From: Hermodice carunculata
Taxonomy: Eukaryota; Annelida; Polychaeta; Eunicida; Amphinomidae
Reading direction: 5' to 3'
NCBI GenBank assembly: GCA_964020975.1
Contig: OZ026619.1
Coordinates: 4,776,415-4,840,414, forward strand
Length of the DNA: 64,000 nt
Shown here: positions 31,692 to 44,520 of the stretch, in pieces
Layout of the letters: every line of letters begins with the position of its first letter
How positions within the stretch are numbered: the first letter of the stretch is position 1
Position numbers and translations under genes: made by a program
Notes under the pieces: model-generated
What the model saw: only the letters and a program-made list of their open reading frames with translations
What the model was told of the DNA's origin: nothing
The model's database searches: none

Positions 31692-33629
31692 GACTGGCCC
31701 TGTGACCTAAAGGATGAAGTCAAGCTCACCATTATACTGTCCAGGTTTTACACTTATAGCCAGAAGTGTCTCCATGCAATTTAAAAGCAATTGGCTTAGC
31801 ATTTTCTGCAAAATGATTTTCACTATTTTTCACATCCTCACCAAGTTTGAAGTTAATCTGGCCAAGAGCTAGTGAGAAGTCAAAAATGTAAATTGTTGAC
31901 AACAGATGTATGATGGACAGTGGACCATAAGATAATCTCAGCTGACTAAGGATTCAGCTGGGCTGATAACTTGTATTCAGTAAATTCCGCATGAAAATAT
32001 AATCGCTTGCCTCATGATGTTTTTCTGAATCTTGGGCCTGTATATGATAGAGTTTCTGCGTATGATATCACCGTAAGGTTGCCCCTTTGGTCCTCTGTAG
32101 GTCATGACTTCTCCCATTCACTTCCTGGTCTTGTACAATATTTTAAATTGGGTAGAAGACACTTCCTCCATAATGTCACGAAGTTCAAACTTGGACTTGC
32201 TTACTCCAATGGTGACAACATCATGGATTCCAAAAGCCTCAGGTGGATCTGTTGTTGTGGTAAACTGGGTTTGATCTTCTTTCCTATATATCAAACATAA
32301 AAAAAAATTTAAGGTTATTGGACATAAAATATATACAGTTGGTATATTTTCATGGCCATGTGTTAGATACTGTTAGGTTTTTTGTGAGAAAGTCCGTGAA
32401 ATTTCAGTCAACTCTGATTATCAGACCTACAAATTTGGTGCAATGCAACTCCCATGTTTTTGTTACTTTTTGCCTGTTGGCGATACCTCTTCCAGTTGTT
32501 TTCCAGAGGACTAAGAAGGCTTCAATGCTGGACTTTTTCCATTGTCTTCAAATTTCTGTGATATCTGTAAAATATAAATAATTTGGTAATGGAGACAGAT
32601 GCAAGTCTCAAATAATAAACTCACATACATGTACCTGTCAACATGCTTTCACGAGAAATAGGGCAATGGAGATATTTTATTTTTAACAAAAAATATAGAG
32701 GACATACAGGAATAATTATTCGTATGCATATATATAGGAGAGATTATTCAAAATAGGCTGAATGTTTATTTAAAACAATAGCAAATTTGAACCCCCCCTC
32801 CCCCCACACACACATAGAATGGTTGAGACTTTACAGGTATGACATCATGATAAGATACTTGCAAGATACATTATAACACAAGCCTCTTTCATTGTTACAT
32901 GTAGATCTGAAGGCGTAAGCATGTACAACAAAGCGAATCTTCTCATGTGACTTCACTTATTACTGTTGCTTTGCAGTTAACATATAACCCCTTGTTTCCA
33001 AAAGACACCAAGATACGATTTTAGGATCAGATCACCACAACCAACCAAACAATAGTTACCTTAGTGTTGTATACAAGGAATTCCATGCACAATAAAACTG
33101 GTGTTAAGACTCATCAGTCAGTTATAGTGATTACAGTGTATCATAGGCAGATAAAAAATCAATATTTTCATTTTATGGGAAGGCATGACATCTGTTAGCA
33201 TGCTTTGCCCAAGTATATAAAACATTATCATGTTTTTCCTGTACATTCTCATTACCTTCTCCTTTTTGTGCCCAGTGATAATCTCTACAGGCCATTAGAC
33301 AAGAAACTGGTCTATTGACATAATGACCAGATAAAGCACATGTACATAACAGAACATATTCATGCTTATCTTTGCTTTACTGGCTACCTTTATTCAGTAC
33401 CTTTTGTGCCTAGGATGTACATGCAAACCTAAAATCAGTGCTACAAATGCATTTCACAGTACTAGTGCTAATCATATTTGCAAGCAAGATACTGTGCACC
33501 CAATGAGTATCCATCAAAAATAGTCCAGCCAAGTTTGATCTTGATTTCAGCCTTGTTTATCTTCCAAGAACACAACTTTTCTTGTAATGTCGTGATTTAG
33601 AGCAGAATTGGCTAGCAAGTTAAACCATT

Positions 33630-33782
33630 CTATTTGAATATCTCTGCCTGTATTCTTTCTTGCTCCACCTCTGTGATAATTCCTTTCCCACATAAATCTG
33701 TGAGCCACTGTTTTTCAAGTGTTATGTGTTTCTCAATGTCTTTACCTAGTTGACGAAGTGCTTTTTGCTGAATCCCTTCCAT
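33630..33782 (-). CDS. CARD-like ORF, unit 3
   Basis: Identical in protein sequence to unit 2 over the 50 codons, with the same upstream extension. Confidence 0.4.
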   Translation of the reverse strand: MEGIQQKALRQLGKDIEKHITLEKQWLTDLCGKGIITEVEQERIQAEIFK

Positions 33783-34085
33783 GGCTATTTTAAGGTCTAG
33801 GAACACTATTGGTGCAAAGCAAAACACAAAAATAAAGTCATCACATGCCACTGCATGGCCCCATGTGGCAAAAGCCACCATCCACCTAATAGTTTTAATC
33901 CTGCACCCAGTAACCCAAGAAATACAATGTTTGTGTGCAAGAGTTCCTTCTAGTTGTGTGTTATGATCAGAAGAGCCTTACCATCTCTGCTGGTTCTTCC
34001 AAAGCATTTCTCTTACAGGTCATAAACCTTGCAATTAAATAAATTCAATTACATTAAGCTGTACAAGGGAGAAGGAATTAGGTAT

Positions 34086-34579
34086 TCAGAACTTAAACAT
34101 TATTGTTTGTAAAGAGATCCCCTTTTGAGTTACAGACAGCATGCTATGGAAGAGTGAGACACAAACCCCAGTATCAATCAAACACTTAATACACACATTA
34201 TGAGCGTTGATCGACAAACCCAGTCTGGAGCTGGTGCTGCTCACCCCTGCCTCCTCTAGTTTTCCTGATCCCTGTTTGATGGCGGTGCCGGATCCCGGGG
34301 TTGCTGCTGCTGCTGCAGTGGATGATGAGGACACCCTTTTTTGTAATGGGGGCCTCCACAGATGAAGCAGGCCATGTTAGCACCTGGCCTCCGGTTTCCC
34401 CCAGTTCTCTGAAATCCAGACGTGTCCCGTGGCTGCAGCTCCTTTAAGGATGTCTCCATTGTGTTAACATGATTGGCCAGCTCTTCTTGACCCTTCTGAA
34501 TCTTTTTGAGGGCGGCGCGAACCTCCTCCAATGGAGATTGGACTGCGGACGGAGCTTGCTCCAGTGCCGATGTGTCCAC
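34086..34579 (-). pseudogene. Captured Ty3 gag-protease piece, unit 3
   Basis: Same segment. The 107-codon gag frame is open (QKGQEELANHVNTMETSLKE, CFICGGPHYKKGCPHHP), with the protease start in the overlapping frame. Confidence 0.75.
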
Positions 34580-36524
34580 GACTGGCCCTGTGACCTAAAG
34601 GATGAAGTCAAGCTCACCATTATACTGTCCAGGTTTTACACTTATATCCAGAAGTGTCTCCATGCAATTTGAAAGCAATTGGCTCAGCATTTTCTGCAAA
34701 ATGATTTTCTAATATTTTTCACATCCCCACCAAGTTTGAAGTTAATCTGGCCAAGAGTTATTGAGAAGTCAAAAATGTGAATTGTTGACAACAGATGGAT
34801 GATGGACGGTGGACCATAAGATAATCTCAGCTGACTAAGGATTCAGCTGGCCTGATAAATTGTATTCAGTAAATTCGGCATGAAAATATAATCGCTTGCC
34901 TCATGATGTTTTTCTGAATCTTGGGCCTGTATATGATAGAGTTTCTGCATATGATATCACCGTAAGGTTGCTCCTTTGGTCCTCTGTAGGTCATAACTTC
35001 TCCCATTCACTTCCTGGTCTTGTACAATATTGTAAATTTGGTAGAAAACACCGCCTCCATAATCTCATGAAGTTCACACTTGGGACTTGCTTACTCCAAT
35101 GGTGACAACATCATGGATTCCAAAAGCCTGAGGTGGATCTGTTGTTGTGGTAAACTGGGTTTGATCTTCTTTCCTATATATCAAACATAAAAAAAAAAAT
35201 TAAGGTTATTGGACATAAAATATATACAGTTGGTATATTTTCATGGCCATGTGTTAGATACTGTAAGGTTTTTTGTGAGAAAGTCCGTGAAAATTTCAGT
35301 CAACTCTGATTATCAGACCTACAAATTTGGTGCAATGCAACTCCCATGTTTTTGTTACTTTTTGCCTGTTGGCGATACCTCCTCCAGTTGTTTTCCAGAG
35401 GACTAAGAAGGCTTCAATGCTGGACTTTTTCCATTGTCTTCAAATTTCTGTGATATCTGTAAAATATAAATAATTTGGTAATGGAGACAGATGCAAGTCT
35501 CAAATAATAAACTCACATACATGTACCTGTCAACATGCTTTCACGAGAAATAGGGCAATGGAGATATTTTATTTTTAACAAAAAATATAGAGGACATACA
35601 GGAATAATTATTCGTATGCATATATATAGGAGAGATTATTCAAAATAGGCTGAATGTTTATTTAAAACAATAGCAAATTTGAACCCCCCCTCCCCCCCTC
35701 CCCACACACATAGAATGGTTGAGACTTTACAGGTATGACATCATGATAAGATACTTGCAAGATACATTATAACACAAGCCTCTTTCATTGTTACATGTAG
35801 ATCTGAAGGCGTAAGCATGTACAACAAAGCGAATCTTCTCATGTGACTTCACTTACTACAGTGGGTTTGCAGTTAACATATATCCCCTTGTTTCCAAAAA
35901 ACACCAAGATGTGATTTCAGGATCAGATCACCACAACCAACCAAACAATAGTTACCTTAGTGTTGTATACAAGGAATTCCATGCACTATAAAACTGGTGT
36001 TAAGACTCATCAGTCAATTATAGTGCTTACAGTGTGTCATAGGCAGATAAAATATAAATCTTTTCATTTCATTTTATGGGAAGGCATGACATCTGTAAGC
36101 ATACTTTGCCCAAGTATATAAAAAATTATCATGTGTTTCCTGTACATTCTCATTTCCTTCTCCTTTCTGCGCCCAGTGATAATCTCCACCGGCCATTAGA
36201 CAAGAAACTGGTCTATTGACATAATGACCAGATAAAGCACATGTACATAACAGAACATATTCATGCTTATCTTTGCTTTACTGGCTACCTTTTTTCAGTA
36301 CCTTTTGTGCCTAGGATGTACATGCGAACCTATAATCAGTGCTACAAATGCATGTCACAGTGCTAATCATATTTGCAAGCAAGATACTGTGCACCAAATG
36401 AATATCCATCAAAAATAGTCCAGCCAAGTTTGATCTGGATTTCAGCCTTGTTTATATTCCAAGAACACAACTTTACTTGTAATGCCGTGATTTAGAGCAG
36501 GGATGGCTAGCAAGTTAAAGCATT

Positions 36525-36677
36525 CTATTTGAATATCTCTGCCTGTATTCTTTCTTGCTCAACCTCTGTAATAATTCCTTTCCCACATAAATCTGTGAGC
36601 CACTGTTTTTCAAGTGATAGGTGTTTCTCAATGTCTTTACCTAGTTGACGAAGTGCTTTTTGCTGAATCCCTTCCAT
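36525..36677 (-). CDS. CARD-like ORF, unit 4
   Basis: The 50-codon frame is intact (KHLSLEKQWLTDLCGKGIIT). The upstream extension present in units 2, 3, 5 and 6 is out of frame here, which suggests the real coding part starts at or near MEGIQ. Confidence 0.4.
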   Translation of the reverse strand: MEGIQQKALRQLGKDIEKHLSLEKQWLTDLCGKGIITEVEQERIQAEIFK

Positions 36678-36981
36678 GGCTATTTTTGAGGTCTAGGAAC
36701 ACTATTGGTGCAAAACAAAACACAAAAATAAAGTCATCACGTGCCACTGCATGTCCCCATGTGGCAAAAGCCCCCATCCACCTGATAGTTTTAATCCTGC
36801 ATCCAGTAACCCAAGAAATACAATGTTTGTGTGCAAGAGTTCCTTCTAGTTGTGTGTTATGATCAGAAGAGCCTTTCCATCTCTGCTGTTTCTTCCAAAA
36901 CATTTCTCTTACAGGTCATAAACCTTGCAATTAAATAATTCCAATTACATTAAGCTGTACAAGGGAGAAGGAATTAAGTAT

Positions 36982-37474
36982 TCAGAACTTAAACATTACT
37001 GTTTGTAACGAGATCCCCTTTTGAGTTACAGACAGCATGCTATGGAAGAGTGAGACGCAAACCCCAGTATCAATCAAACACTTAATACACACATTATGAG
37101 CGTTGATCAACAAACCCAGTCTGGAGCTGGTGCTGCTCACCCCTGCCTCCTGTAGTTTTCCTGATCCCTGTTTGATGGCGGTGCCGGATCCCGGGGTTGC
37201 TGCTGCTGCTGCAGTGGACGATGAGGACACCCTTTTTTGTAATGGGGGCCTCCACAGATGAAGCAGGCCATGTTAGCACCTGGCCTCCAGTTTCCCCCCG
37301 TTCTCTGGGTTCAGACGTCTCCTGTGGCTGCAGCTCCTTTAAGGATGTCTCCACTGTGTTAACACGATAAGCCATCCATTCTTGACCCTTCTGAATCTTC
37401 TTGAGGGCGGCGCGAACCTCCTCCAATGGAGATATGACTGTGGATGGAGCTGGCTCCAGTGCCGATGTGTCCAT
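36982..37474 (-). pseudogene. Captured Ty3 gag-protease piece, unit 4
   Basis: Same segment. The frame starts MDTSALEPAPSTVISPLEEV. Relative to the other units the reading frame of the knuckle part differs, and the protease part is intact over IKCLIDTGVCVSLFHS. Confidence 0.75.
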
Positions 37475-39404
37475 GACTGGCCCTGTGACCTAAAGGATGA
37501 AGTCAAGCTCACCATTATACTGTCCAGGTTTTACACTTATATCCAGAAGTGTCTCTATGCAATTTAAAAGCAATTGGCTCAGCTTCTTCTGCAAAATGAT
37601 TTTCTAATATTTTTCACATCCCCACCAAGTTTGTAGTTAATCTGGCCAAGAATTATTGAGAAGTCAAAAATGTGAATTGTTGACAACAGATGGATGATGG
37701 ACGGTGGACCATAAGATAATCTCAGCTGACTGAGGATTCAGCTGGGCTGATAAATTGTATTCAGTAAATTCCGCATGAAAATATAATCGCTTGCCTCATG
37801 ATGTTTTTCTGAATCTTGGGCCTGTATATGATAGAGTTTCTGTGTATGATATCACCGTAAGGTTGCCCCTTTGGTCCTCTGTAGGTCATGACTTCTCCCA
37901 TTCACTTCCTGGTCTTGTACAATATTTTAAATTCGGTAGAAGACACCGCTTCCATAATCTCATGAAGTTCAAACTTGGACTTGCTTACTCCAATGGTGAC
38001 AACATCATGGATTCCAAAAGCCTCAGGTGGATCTGTTGTTGTTGTAAACTGGGTTTGATCTTTCCTGTATATCAAACATAAAAAAAAATTTAAGGTTATT
38101 GGACATAAAATATATACAGTTGGTATATTTTCATGGCCATGTGTTAGATACTGTTAGGTTTTTTGTGAGAAAGTCCGTGAAATTTCAGTCAACTCTGATT
38201 ATCAGACCTACAAATTTGGTGCAATGCAACTCCCATGTTTTTGTTACTTTTTGCTTGTTTGCGATACCTCTTCCAGTTGTTTTCCAGAGGACTAAGAAGG
38301 CTTCAATGCTGGACTTTTTCCATTGTCTTCAAACTTCTGTGATATCTGTAAAATATAAATAATTTGGTAATGGAGACAGATGCAAGTCTCAAATAATAAA
38401 CTCACATACATGTACCTGTCAACATGCTTTCACGAGAAATAGGGCAATGGAGATATTTTATTTTTAACAAAAAATATAGAGGACATACAGGAATAATTAT
38501 TCGTATGCATATATATAGGAGAGATTATTCAAAATAGGCTGAAGGTTTATTTAAAACAATAGCAAATTTGAACCCCTCCTCCCCCCCACACACACATTGA
38601 ATGGTTGAGACTTTACAGGTCTGACATCATGATGAGATACTTGCAAGATACATTATAACACAAGCCTCTTTCATTGTTACATGTAGATCTGAAGGCGTAA
38701 GCATGTACAACAAACTTATCTTCTCATGTGACTTCACTTATTACTGTTGCTTTGCAGTTAACATATATCCCCTCGTTTCCAAAAGACACCAAGATACGAT
38801 ATTAGGATCAGATCACCACAACCAACCAAACAATAGTTACCTTAGTGTTGTATACAAGGAATTCCATGAACTATAAAACTGGTGTTAAGACTCATGACTC
38901 AGGTATAGTGATTACAGTGTATGATAGGCAGATAAAAAATCAATATTTTCATTTTATGGGAAGGCATGACATTTGTAAGCATGCTTTGCCCAAGTATATA
39001 AAGCATTATCATGTTTTTCCTGTACATTCTCATTTCCTTCTCCTTTCTGCGCCCAGTGATTATCTCCACTGGCCATTAGACAAGAAACTGGTCCATTGAC
39101 ATAATGACCAGATAAAGCACATGTACATAACAGAACATATTCATGCTTATCTTTGCTTTACTGGCTACTTTTATTCAGTACCTTTTGTGCCTAGGATGTA
39201 CATACGAAACTAACATCAGTGCTACAAATGTATTTCCCAGTGCTAATCATATTTTCAAGCAAGATACTGTGCACCAAATGAATATCCATCAAAAATAGTC
39301 CAGCCAAGTTTGATCTTGATTTCAGCCTTGTTTATCTTCCAAGAACACAACTTTACTTGAAATGGCATGATTTAGAGCAGGGATGGCTAGCAAGTTAAAC
39401 CATT

Positions 39405-39557
39405 CTATTTGAATATCTCTGCCTGTATTCTTTCTTGCTCAACCTTTGTAATAATTCCTTTCCCACATAAATCTGTGAGCCACTGTTTTTCAAGTGATAT
39501 GTGTTTCTGAATGTGTTTACCTAGTTGACGAAGTGCTTTTTGCTGAATCCCTTCCAT
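39405..39557 (-). CDS. CARD-like ORF, unit 5
   Basis: The 50-codon frame is intact, with LGKHIQKHISLEKQW and GIITKVEQERI (Lys in place of the usual Glu). Confidence 0.4.
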   Translation of the reverse strand: MEGIQQKALRQLGKHIQKHISLEKQWLTDLCGKGIITKVEQERIQAEIFK

Positions 39558-39860
39558 GGCTATTTTAAGGTCTAGGAACACTATTGGTGCAAAGCAAAAC
39601 ACAAAAATAAAGTCATCACATGCCACTGCATGTCCCAATGTGGCAAAAGCCACCATCCACCTGATAGTTTTAATCCTGCACCAAGTAACCCAAGAAATAC
39701 AATGTTTGTGTGCAAGAGTTCCTTCTAGTTGTGTGTTATGATCAGAAGAGCCTTACCATCTCTGCTGGTTCTTCCAAAGCATTTCTCTTACAGGTCATAA
39801 ACCTTGCAATTAAATAAATTCAATTACATTAAGCTGTACAAGGGAGAAGGAATTAAGTAT

Positions 39861-40354
39861 TCAGAACTTAAGCATTACTGTTTGTAAGGACATCCCCTTT
39901 TGAGTTACAGACAGCATGCTATGGAAGAGTGAGACACAAGCCCCAGTATCAATCAAACACTTAATACACACATTATGAGCGTTGATCAACAAACCCTGTC
40001 TGGAGCAGGTGCTGCTCACCCCTGCCTCCTGTAGTTTTCCTGATCCCTGTTTGATGGCGGTGCCAGATCCAGGGGTTGCCGCTGCTGCTGTGGTGGAAGA
40101 TGAGGACACCCTTTTTTGTAATGGGGGCCTCCACAGATGAAGCAGGCCATGTTAGTACCTGGCCTCCGGTTTCCCCCAGTTCTCTGGGTTCCAGACGTCT
40201 CCCGTGGCTGCAGCTCCTTTAAGGATGTTTCCACTGTGTTAACACGATTGGCCATCCGTTCTTGACCCTTCTGAATCTTTTTGAGGGCGGCACGAACCTC
40301 CTCCAATGGAGATTGGACTGTGGATGGAGATGGCTCCAGTGCCGATGTGTCCAT
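39861..40354 (-). pseudogene. Captured Ty3 gag-protease piece, unit 5
   Basis: Same segment. The gag frame is open (MDTSALEPSPSTVQSPLEEV, CFICGGPHYKKGCPHLPP). The protease frame contains [14 protein letters not shown]. Confidence 0.75.
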
Positions 40355-42269
40355 GACTGGCCCTGTGACCTAAAGGATGAAGTCAAGCTCACCATTATAC
40401 TGTCCAGGTTTTACACTTATATCCAGAAGTGTCTCTATGCAATTTAAAAGCAATTGGCTGAGCTTTTTCTGCAAAATGATTTTCTAATATTTTTCACATC
40501 CCCACCAAGTTTGTAGTTAATCTGGCCAAGAGTTATTGAGAAGTCAAAAATGTGAATTGTTGACAACAGATGGATGATGGACGGTGGACCATAAGATAAT
40601 CTCAGCTGACTGAGGATTCAGCTGGGCTGATAAATTGTATTCAGTAAATTCCGCATGAAAATATAATCGCTTGCCTCATGATGTTTTTCTGAATCTTGGG
40701 CCTGTATATGATAGAGTTTCTGTGTATGATATCACCGTAAGGTTGCCCCTTTGGTCCTCTGTAGGTAATGACTTCTCCCATTCACTTCCTGGTCCTGTAC
40801 AATATTTTAAATTCGGTAGAAGACACCGCCTCCATAGTCTCATGAAGTTCAAACTTGGACTTGCTTACTCCAATGGTGACAGCCTCAGGTGGATCTGTTG
40901 TTGTGGTCAACTGGGTTTGATCTTCTTTCCTGTATATCAAACATAAAAAAAAATTTAAGGTTATTGGACATAAAATATATACAGTTGGTATATTTTCATG
41001 GCCATGTGTTAGATACTGTTAGGTTTTTTGTGAGAAAGTCCGTGAAATTTCAGTCAACTCTGATTATCAGACCTACAAATTTGGTGCAATGCAGCTCCCA
41101 TGTTTTTGTTACTTTTTGCTTGTTTGCGATACCTCTTCCAGTTGTTTTCCAGAGGACTAAGAAGGCTTCAATGCTGGACTTTTTCCATTGTCTTCAAACT
41201 TCTGTGATATCTGTAAAATATAAATAATTTGGTAATGGAGACAGATGCAAGTCTCAAATAATAAACTCACATACATGTACCTGTCAACATGCTTTCACGA
41301 GAAATAGGGCAATGGAGATATTTTATTTTTAACAAAAAATATAGAGGACATACAGGAATAATTATTCGTATGCATATATATAGGAGAGATTATTCAAAAT
41401 AGGCTGAAGGTTTATTTAAAACAATAGCAAATTTGAACCCCTCCTCCCCCCCACACACACATTGAATGGTTGAGACTTTACAGGTCTGACATCATGATGA
41501 GATACTTGCAAGATACATTATAACACAAGCCTCTTTCATTGTTACATGTAGATCTGAAGGCGTAAGCATGTACAACAAACTTATCTTCTCATGTGACTTC
41601 ACTTATTACTGTTGCTTTGCAGTTAACATATATCCCCTCGTTTCCAAAAGACACCAAGATACGATTTTAGGATCAGATCACCACAACCAACCAAACAATA
41701 GTTACCTTAGTGTTGTATACAAGGAATTCCATGAACTATAAAACTGGTGTTAAGACTCATCAGTCAGGTATAGTGATTACAGTGTATGATAGGCAGATAA
41801 AAAATCAATATTTTCATTTTATGGGAAGGCATGACATTTGTAAGCATGCTTTGCCCAAGTATATAAAACATTATCATGTTTTTCCTGTACATTCTCATTT
41901 CCTTCTCCTTTCTGCGCCCAGTGATTATCTCCACTGGCCATTAGACAAGAAACTGGTCCATTGACATAATGACCAGATAAAGCACATGTACATAACAGAA
42001 CATATTCATGCTTATCTTTGCGTTACTGGCTACCTTTATTCAGTACCTTTTGTGCCTAGGATGTACATACGAAACTAACATCAGTGCTACAAATGTATTT
42101 CCCAGTGCTAATCATATTTTCAAGCAAGATACTGTGCACCAAATGAATATCCATCAAAAATAGTCCAGCCAAGTTTGATCTTGATTTCAGCCTTGTTTAT
42201 CTTCCAAGAACACAACTTTACTTGAAATGGCATGATTTAGAGCAGGGATGGCTAGCAAGTTAAACCATT

Positions 42270-42422
42270 CTATTTGAATATCTCTGCCTGTATTCTTTCT
42301 TGCTCAACCTCTGTAATAATTCCTTTCCCACATAAATCTGTGAGCCACTGTTTTTCAAGTGATATGTGTTTCTGAATGTGTTTACCTAGTTGACGAAGTG
42401 CTTTTTGCTGAATCCCTTCCAT
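42270..42422 (-). CDS. CARD-like ORF, unit 6
   Basis: The 50-codon frame is intact and differs from unit 5 at one residue (GIITEVEQERI). Confidence 0.4.
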   Translation of the reverse strand: MEGIQQKALRQLGKHIQKHISLEKQWLTDLCGKGIITEVEQERIQAEIFK

Positions 42423-42725
42423 GGCTATTTTAAGGTCTAGGAACACTATTGGTGCAAAGCAAAACACAAAAATAAAGTCATCACATGCCACTGCATGTCC
42501 CAATGTGGCAAAAGCCACCATCCACCTGATAGTTTTAATCCTGCACCAAGTAACCCAAGAAATACAATGTTTGTGTGCAAGAGTTCCTTCTAGTTGTGTG
42601 TTATGATCAGAAGAGCCTTACCATCTCTGCTGGTTCTTCCAAAGCATTTCTCTTACAGGTCATAAACCTTGCAATTAAATAAATTCAATTACATTAAGCT
42701 GTACAAGGGAGAAGGAATTAAGTAT

Positions 42726-43219
42726 TCAGAACTTAAGCATTACTGTTTGTAAGGACATCCCCTTTTGAGTTACAGACAGCATGCTATGGAAGAGTGAGAC
42801 GCAAACCCCAGTATCAATCAAACACTTAATACAGACATTATGAGCGTTGATCGACAAACCCAGTCTGGAGCTGGTGCTGCTCACCCCTGCCTCCTCTAGT
42901 TTTCCTGATCCCTGTTTGATGGCGGTGCCAGATCCAGGGGTTGCCGCTGCTGCTGTGGTGGAAGATGAGGACACCCTTTTTTGTAATGGGGGCCTCCACA
43001 GATGAAGCAGGCCATGTTAGTACCTGGCCTCCGGTTTCCCCCAGTTCTCTGGGTTCCAGACGTCTCCCGTGGCTGCAGCTCCTTTAAGGATGTTTCCACT
43101 GTGTTAACACGATTGGCCATCCGTTCTTGACCCTTCTGAATCTTTTTGAGGGCGGCACGAACCTCCTCCAATGGAGATTGGACTGTGGATGGAGCTGGCT
43201 CCAGTGCCGATGTGTCCAT
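42726..43219 (-). pseudogene. Captured Ty3 gag-protease piece, unit 6
   Basis: Same segment, close to unit 5. The 107-codon gag frame is open and the protease frame contains CLIDTGVCVSLFHS. Confidence 0.75.
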
Positions 43220-44425
43220 GACTGGCCCTGTGACCTAAAGGATGAAGTCAAGCTCACCATTATACTGTCCAGGTTTTACACTTATATCCAGAAGTGTCTC
43301 CATGCAATTTAAAAGCAATTGGCTGAGCTTTTTCTGCAAAATGATTTTCTAATATTTTTCACATCCCCACCAAGTTTGTAGTTAATCTGGCCAAGAGTTA
43401 TTGAGAAGTCAAAAATGTGAATTGTTGACAACAGATGGATGATGGACGGTGGACCATAAGATAATCTCAGCTGACTGAGGATTCAGCTGGGCTGATAAAT
43501 TGTATTCAGTAAATTCCGCATGAAAATATAATCGCTTGCCTCATGATGTTTTTCTGAATCTTGGGCCTGTATATGATAGAGTTTCTGTGTATGATATCAC
43601 CGTAAGGTTGCCCCTTTGGTCCTCTGTAGGTCATGACTTCTCCCATTCACTTCCTGGTCTTGTACAATATTTTAAATTCGGTAGAAGACACCGCCTCCAT
43701 AGTCTCATGAAGTTCAAACTTGGACTTGCTTACTCCAATGGTGACAGCCTCAGGTGGATCTGTTGTTGTGGTCAACTGGGTTTGATCTTCTTTCCTGTAT
43801 ATCAAACATAAAAAAAATTAAGGTTATTGGACATAAAATATATACAGTTGGTATATTTTCATGGCCATGTGTTAGATACTGTTAGGTTTTTTGTGAGAAA
43901 GTCTGTGAAATTTCAGTCAACTCTGATTATCAGACCTACAAATTTGGTGCAATGCAGCTCCCATGTTTTTGTTACTTTTTGCCTGTTGGCGATACCTCTT
44001 CCAGTTGTTTTCTCGAGGACTAAGAAGGCTTCAATGCTGGACTTTTTCCATTGTCTTCAAATTTCTGTGATATCTGTAAAATATAAATAATTTGGTAATG
44101 GAGACAGATGCAAGTCTCAAATAATAAACTCACATACATGTACCTGTCAACGTGCTTTCACGAGAAATAGGGCAATGGAGATATTTTATTTTTAACAAAA
44201 AATATAGAGGACATACAGGAATAATTATTCGTATGCATATATATAGGAGAGATTATTCAAAATAGGCTGAATGTTTATTTAAAACAATAGCAAATTTGAA
44301 CCCCCCTCCCCCCACACACACAAAGAATGGTTGAGACTTTACAGGTGTGACATCATGATGAGATACTTGCACTACATGTATGTCCATATGGTCTCAACTT
44401 TATTGATCTCTGATCGATTCAGGGA

Positions 44426-44520
44426 GGTGATTGGAAATGCTAATTGATCACTGATAGGTGATTGGAAATGCAAATTGATTTCTGATAGGTGATTGGAAAA
44501 TAGGGGATGCTGGGGGATCG
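44426..44520. repeat. 31-bp tandem repeat
   Basis: GGTGATTGGAAATGC begins at 44426 and 44457, and GGTGATTGGAAAATAG at 44488, exactly 31 bases apart. GATTGGAAAT recurs irregularly to about 44610. It begins about 55 bases right of the array end. Confidence 0.75.

Larger units (their letters stand above)
30527..33414. repeat. Array unit 2
   Basis: Full unit. Over its spacer it is almost identical to unit 3, including TATTCAGTACCTTTTGTGCC and the CATTTCACAGTACTAGTGCT variant, which units 4-6 lack. Confidence 0.9.
33415..36315. repeat. Array unit 3
   Basis: Full unit. The left half matches unit 2 closely. The C-rich tract near 35685 is expanded (CCCCCCCTCCCCCCCTCCCC). Its candidate exon carries a one-base gain that the other units lack. 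Confidence 0.9.
36316..39195. repeat. Array unit 4
   Basis: Full unit with intermediate variants. It keeps the 18-base segment lost from units 5 and 6, but shares their CCCCTCCTCC tract and ATGAACTATAAAAC variants in its right part. Confidence 0.9.
39196..42060. repeat. Array unit 5
   Basis: Full unit, nearly identical to unit 6. It carries the 18-base loss inside the candidate exon (GTGACAGCCTCAGG at about 40876). Confidence 0.9.
27649..44370. repeat. Tandem array of 2.87-2.90 kb units (about 5.8 copies)
   Basis: The anchor ATGTACATGC/ATAC recurs at 27649, 30527, 33415, 36316, 39196 and 42061, giving spacings of 2878, 2888, 2901, 2880 and 2865. All units are in the same orientation. The last stops at 44370 after GATGAGATACTTGC. 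Each unit contains, in plus-strand order, a minus-strand CARD-like ORF, a minus-strand gag-protease fragment, a candidate minus-strand exon and about 1.1 kb of spacer with a poly-C/CA tract. Units 5 and 6 share private changes (an 18-base loss, GGACATCCCC), showing a recent duplication. This is unequal-crossover style amplification of a mixed unit. Confidence 0.95.
42061..44370. repeat. Array unit 6, partial
   Basis: About 2.3 kb of a unit, ending in the middle of the spacer. It shares the 18-base loss with unit 5. Confidence 0.9.

Noticed and set aside
27649-44370. Possible CRISPR or satellite array
   Set aside because: Units are about 2.9 kb with complex content. There is no short repeat-spacer pattern, and the surrounding elements are metazoan.
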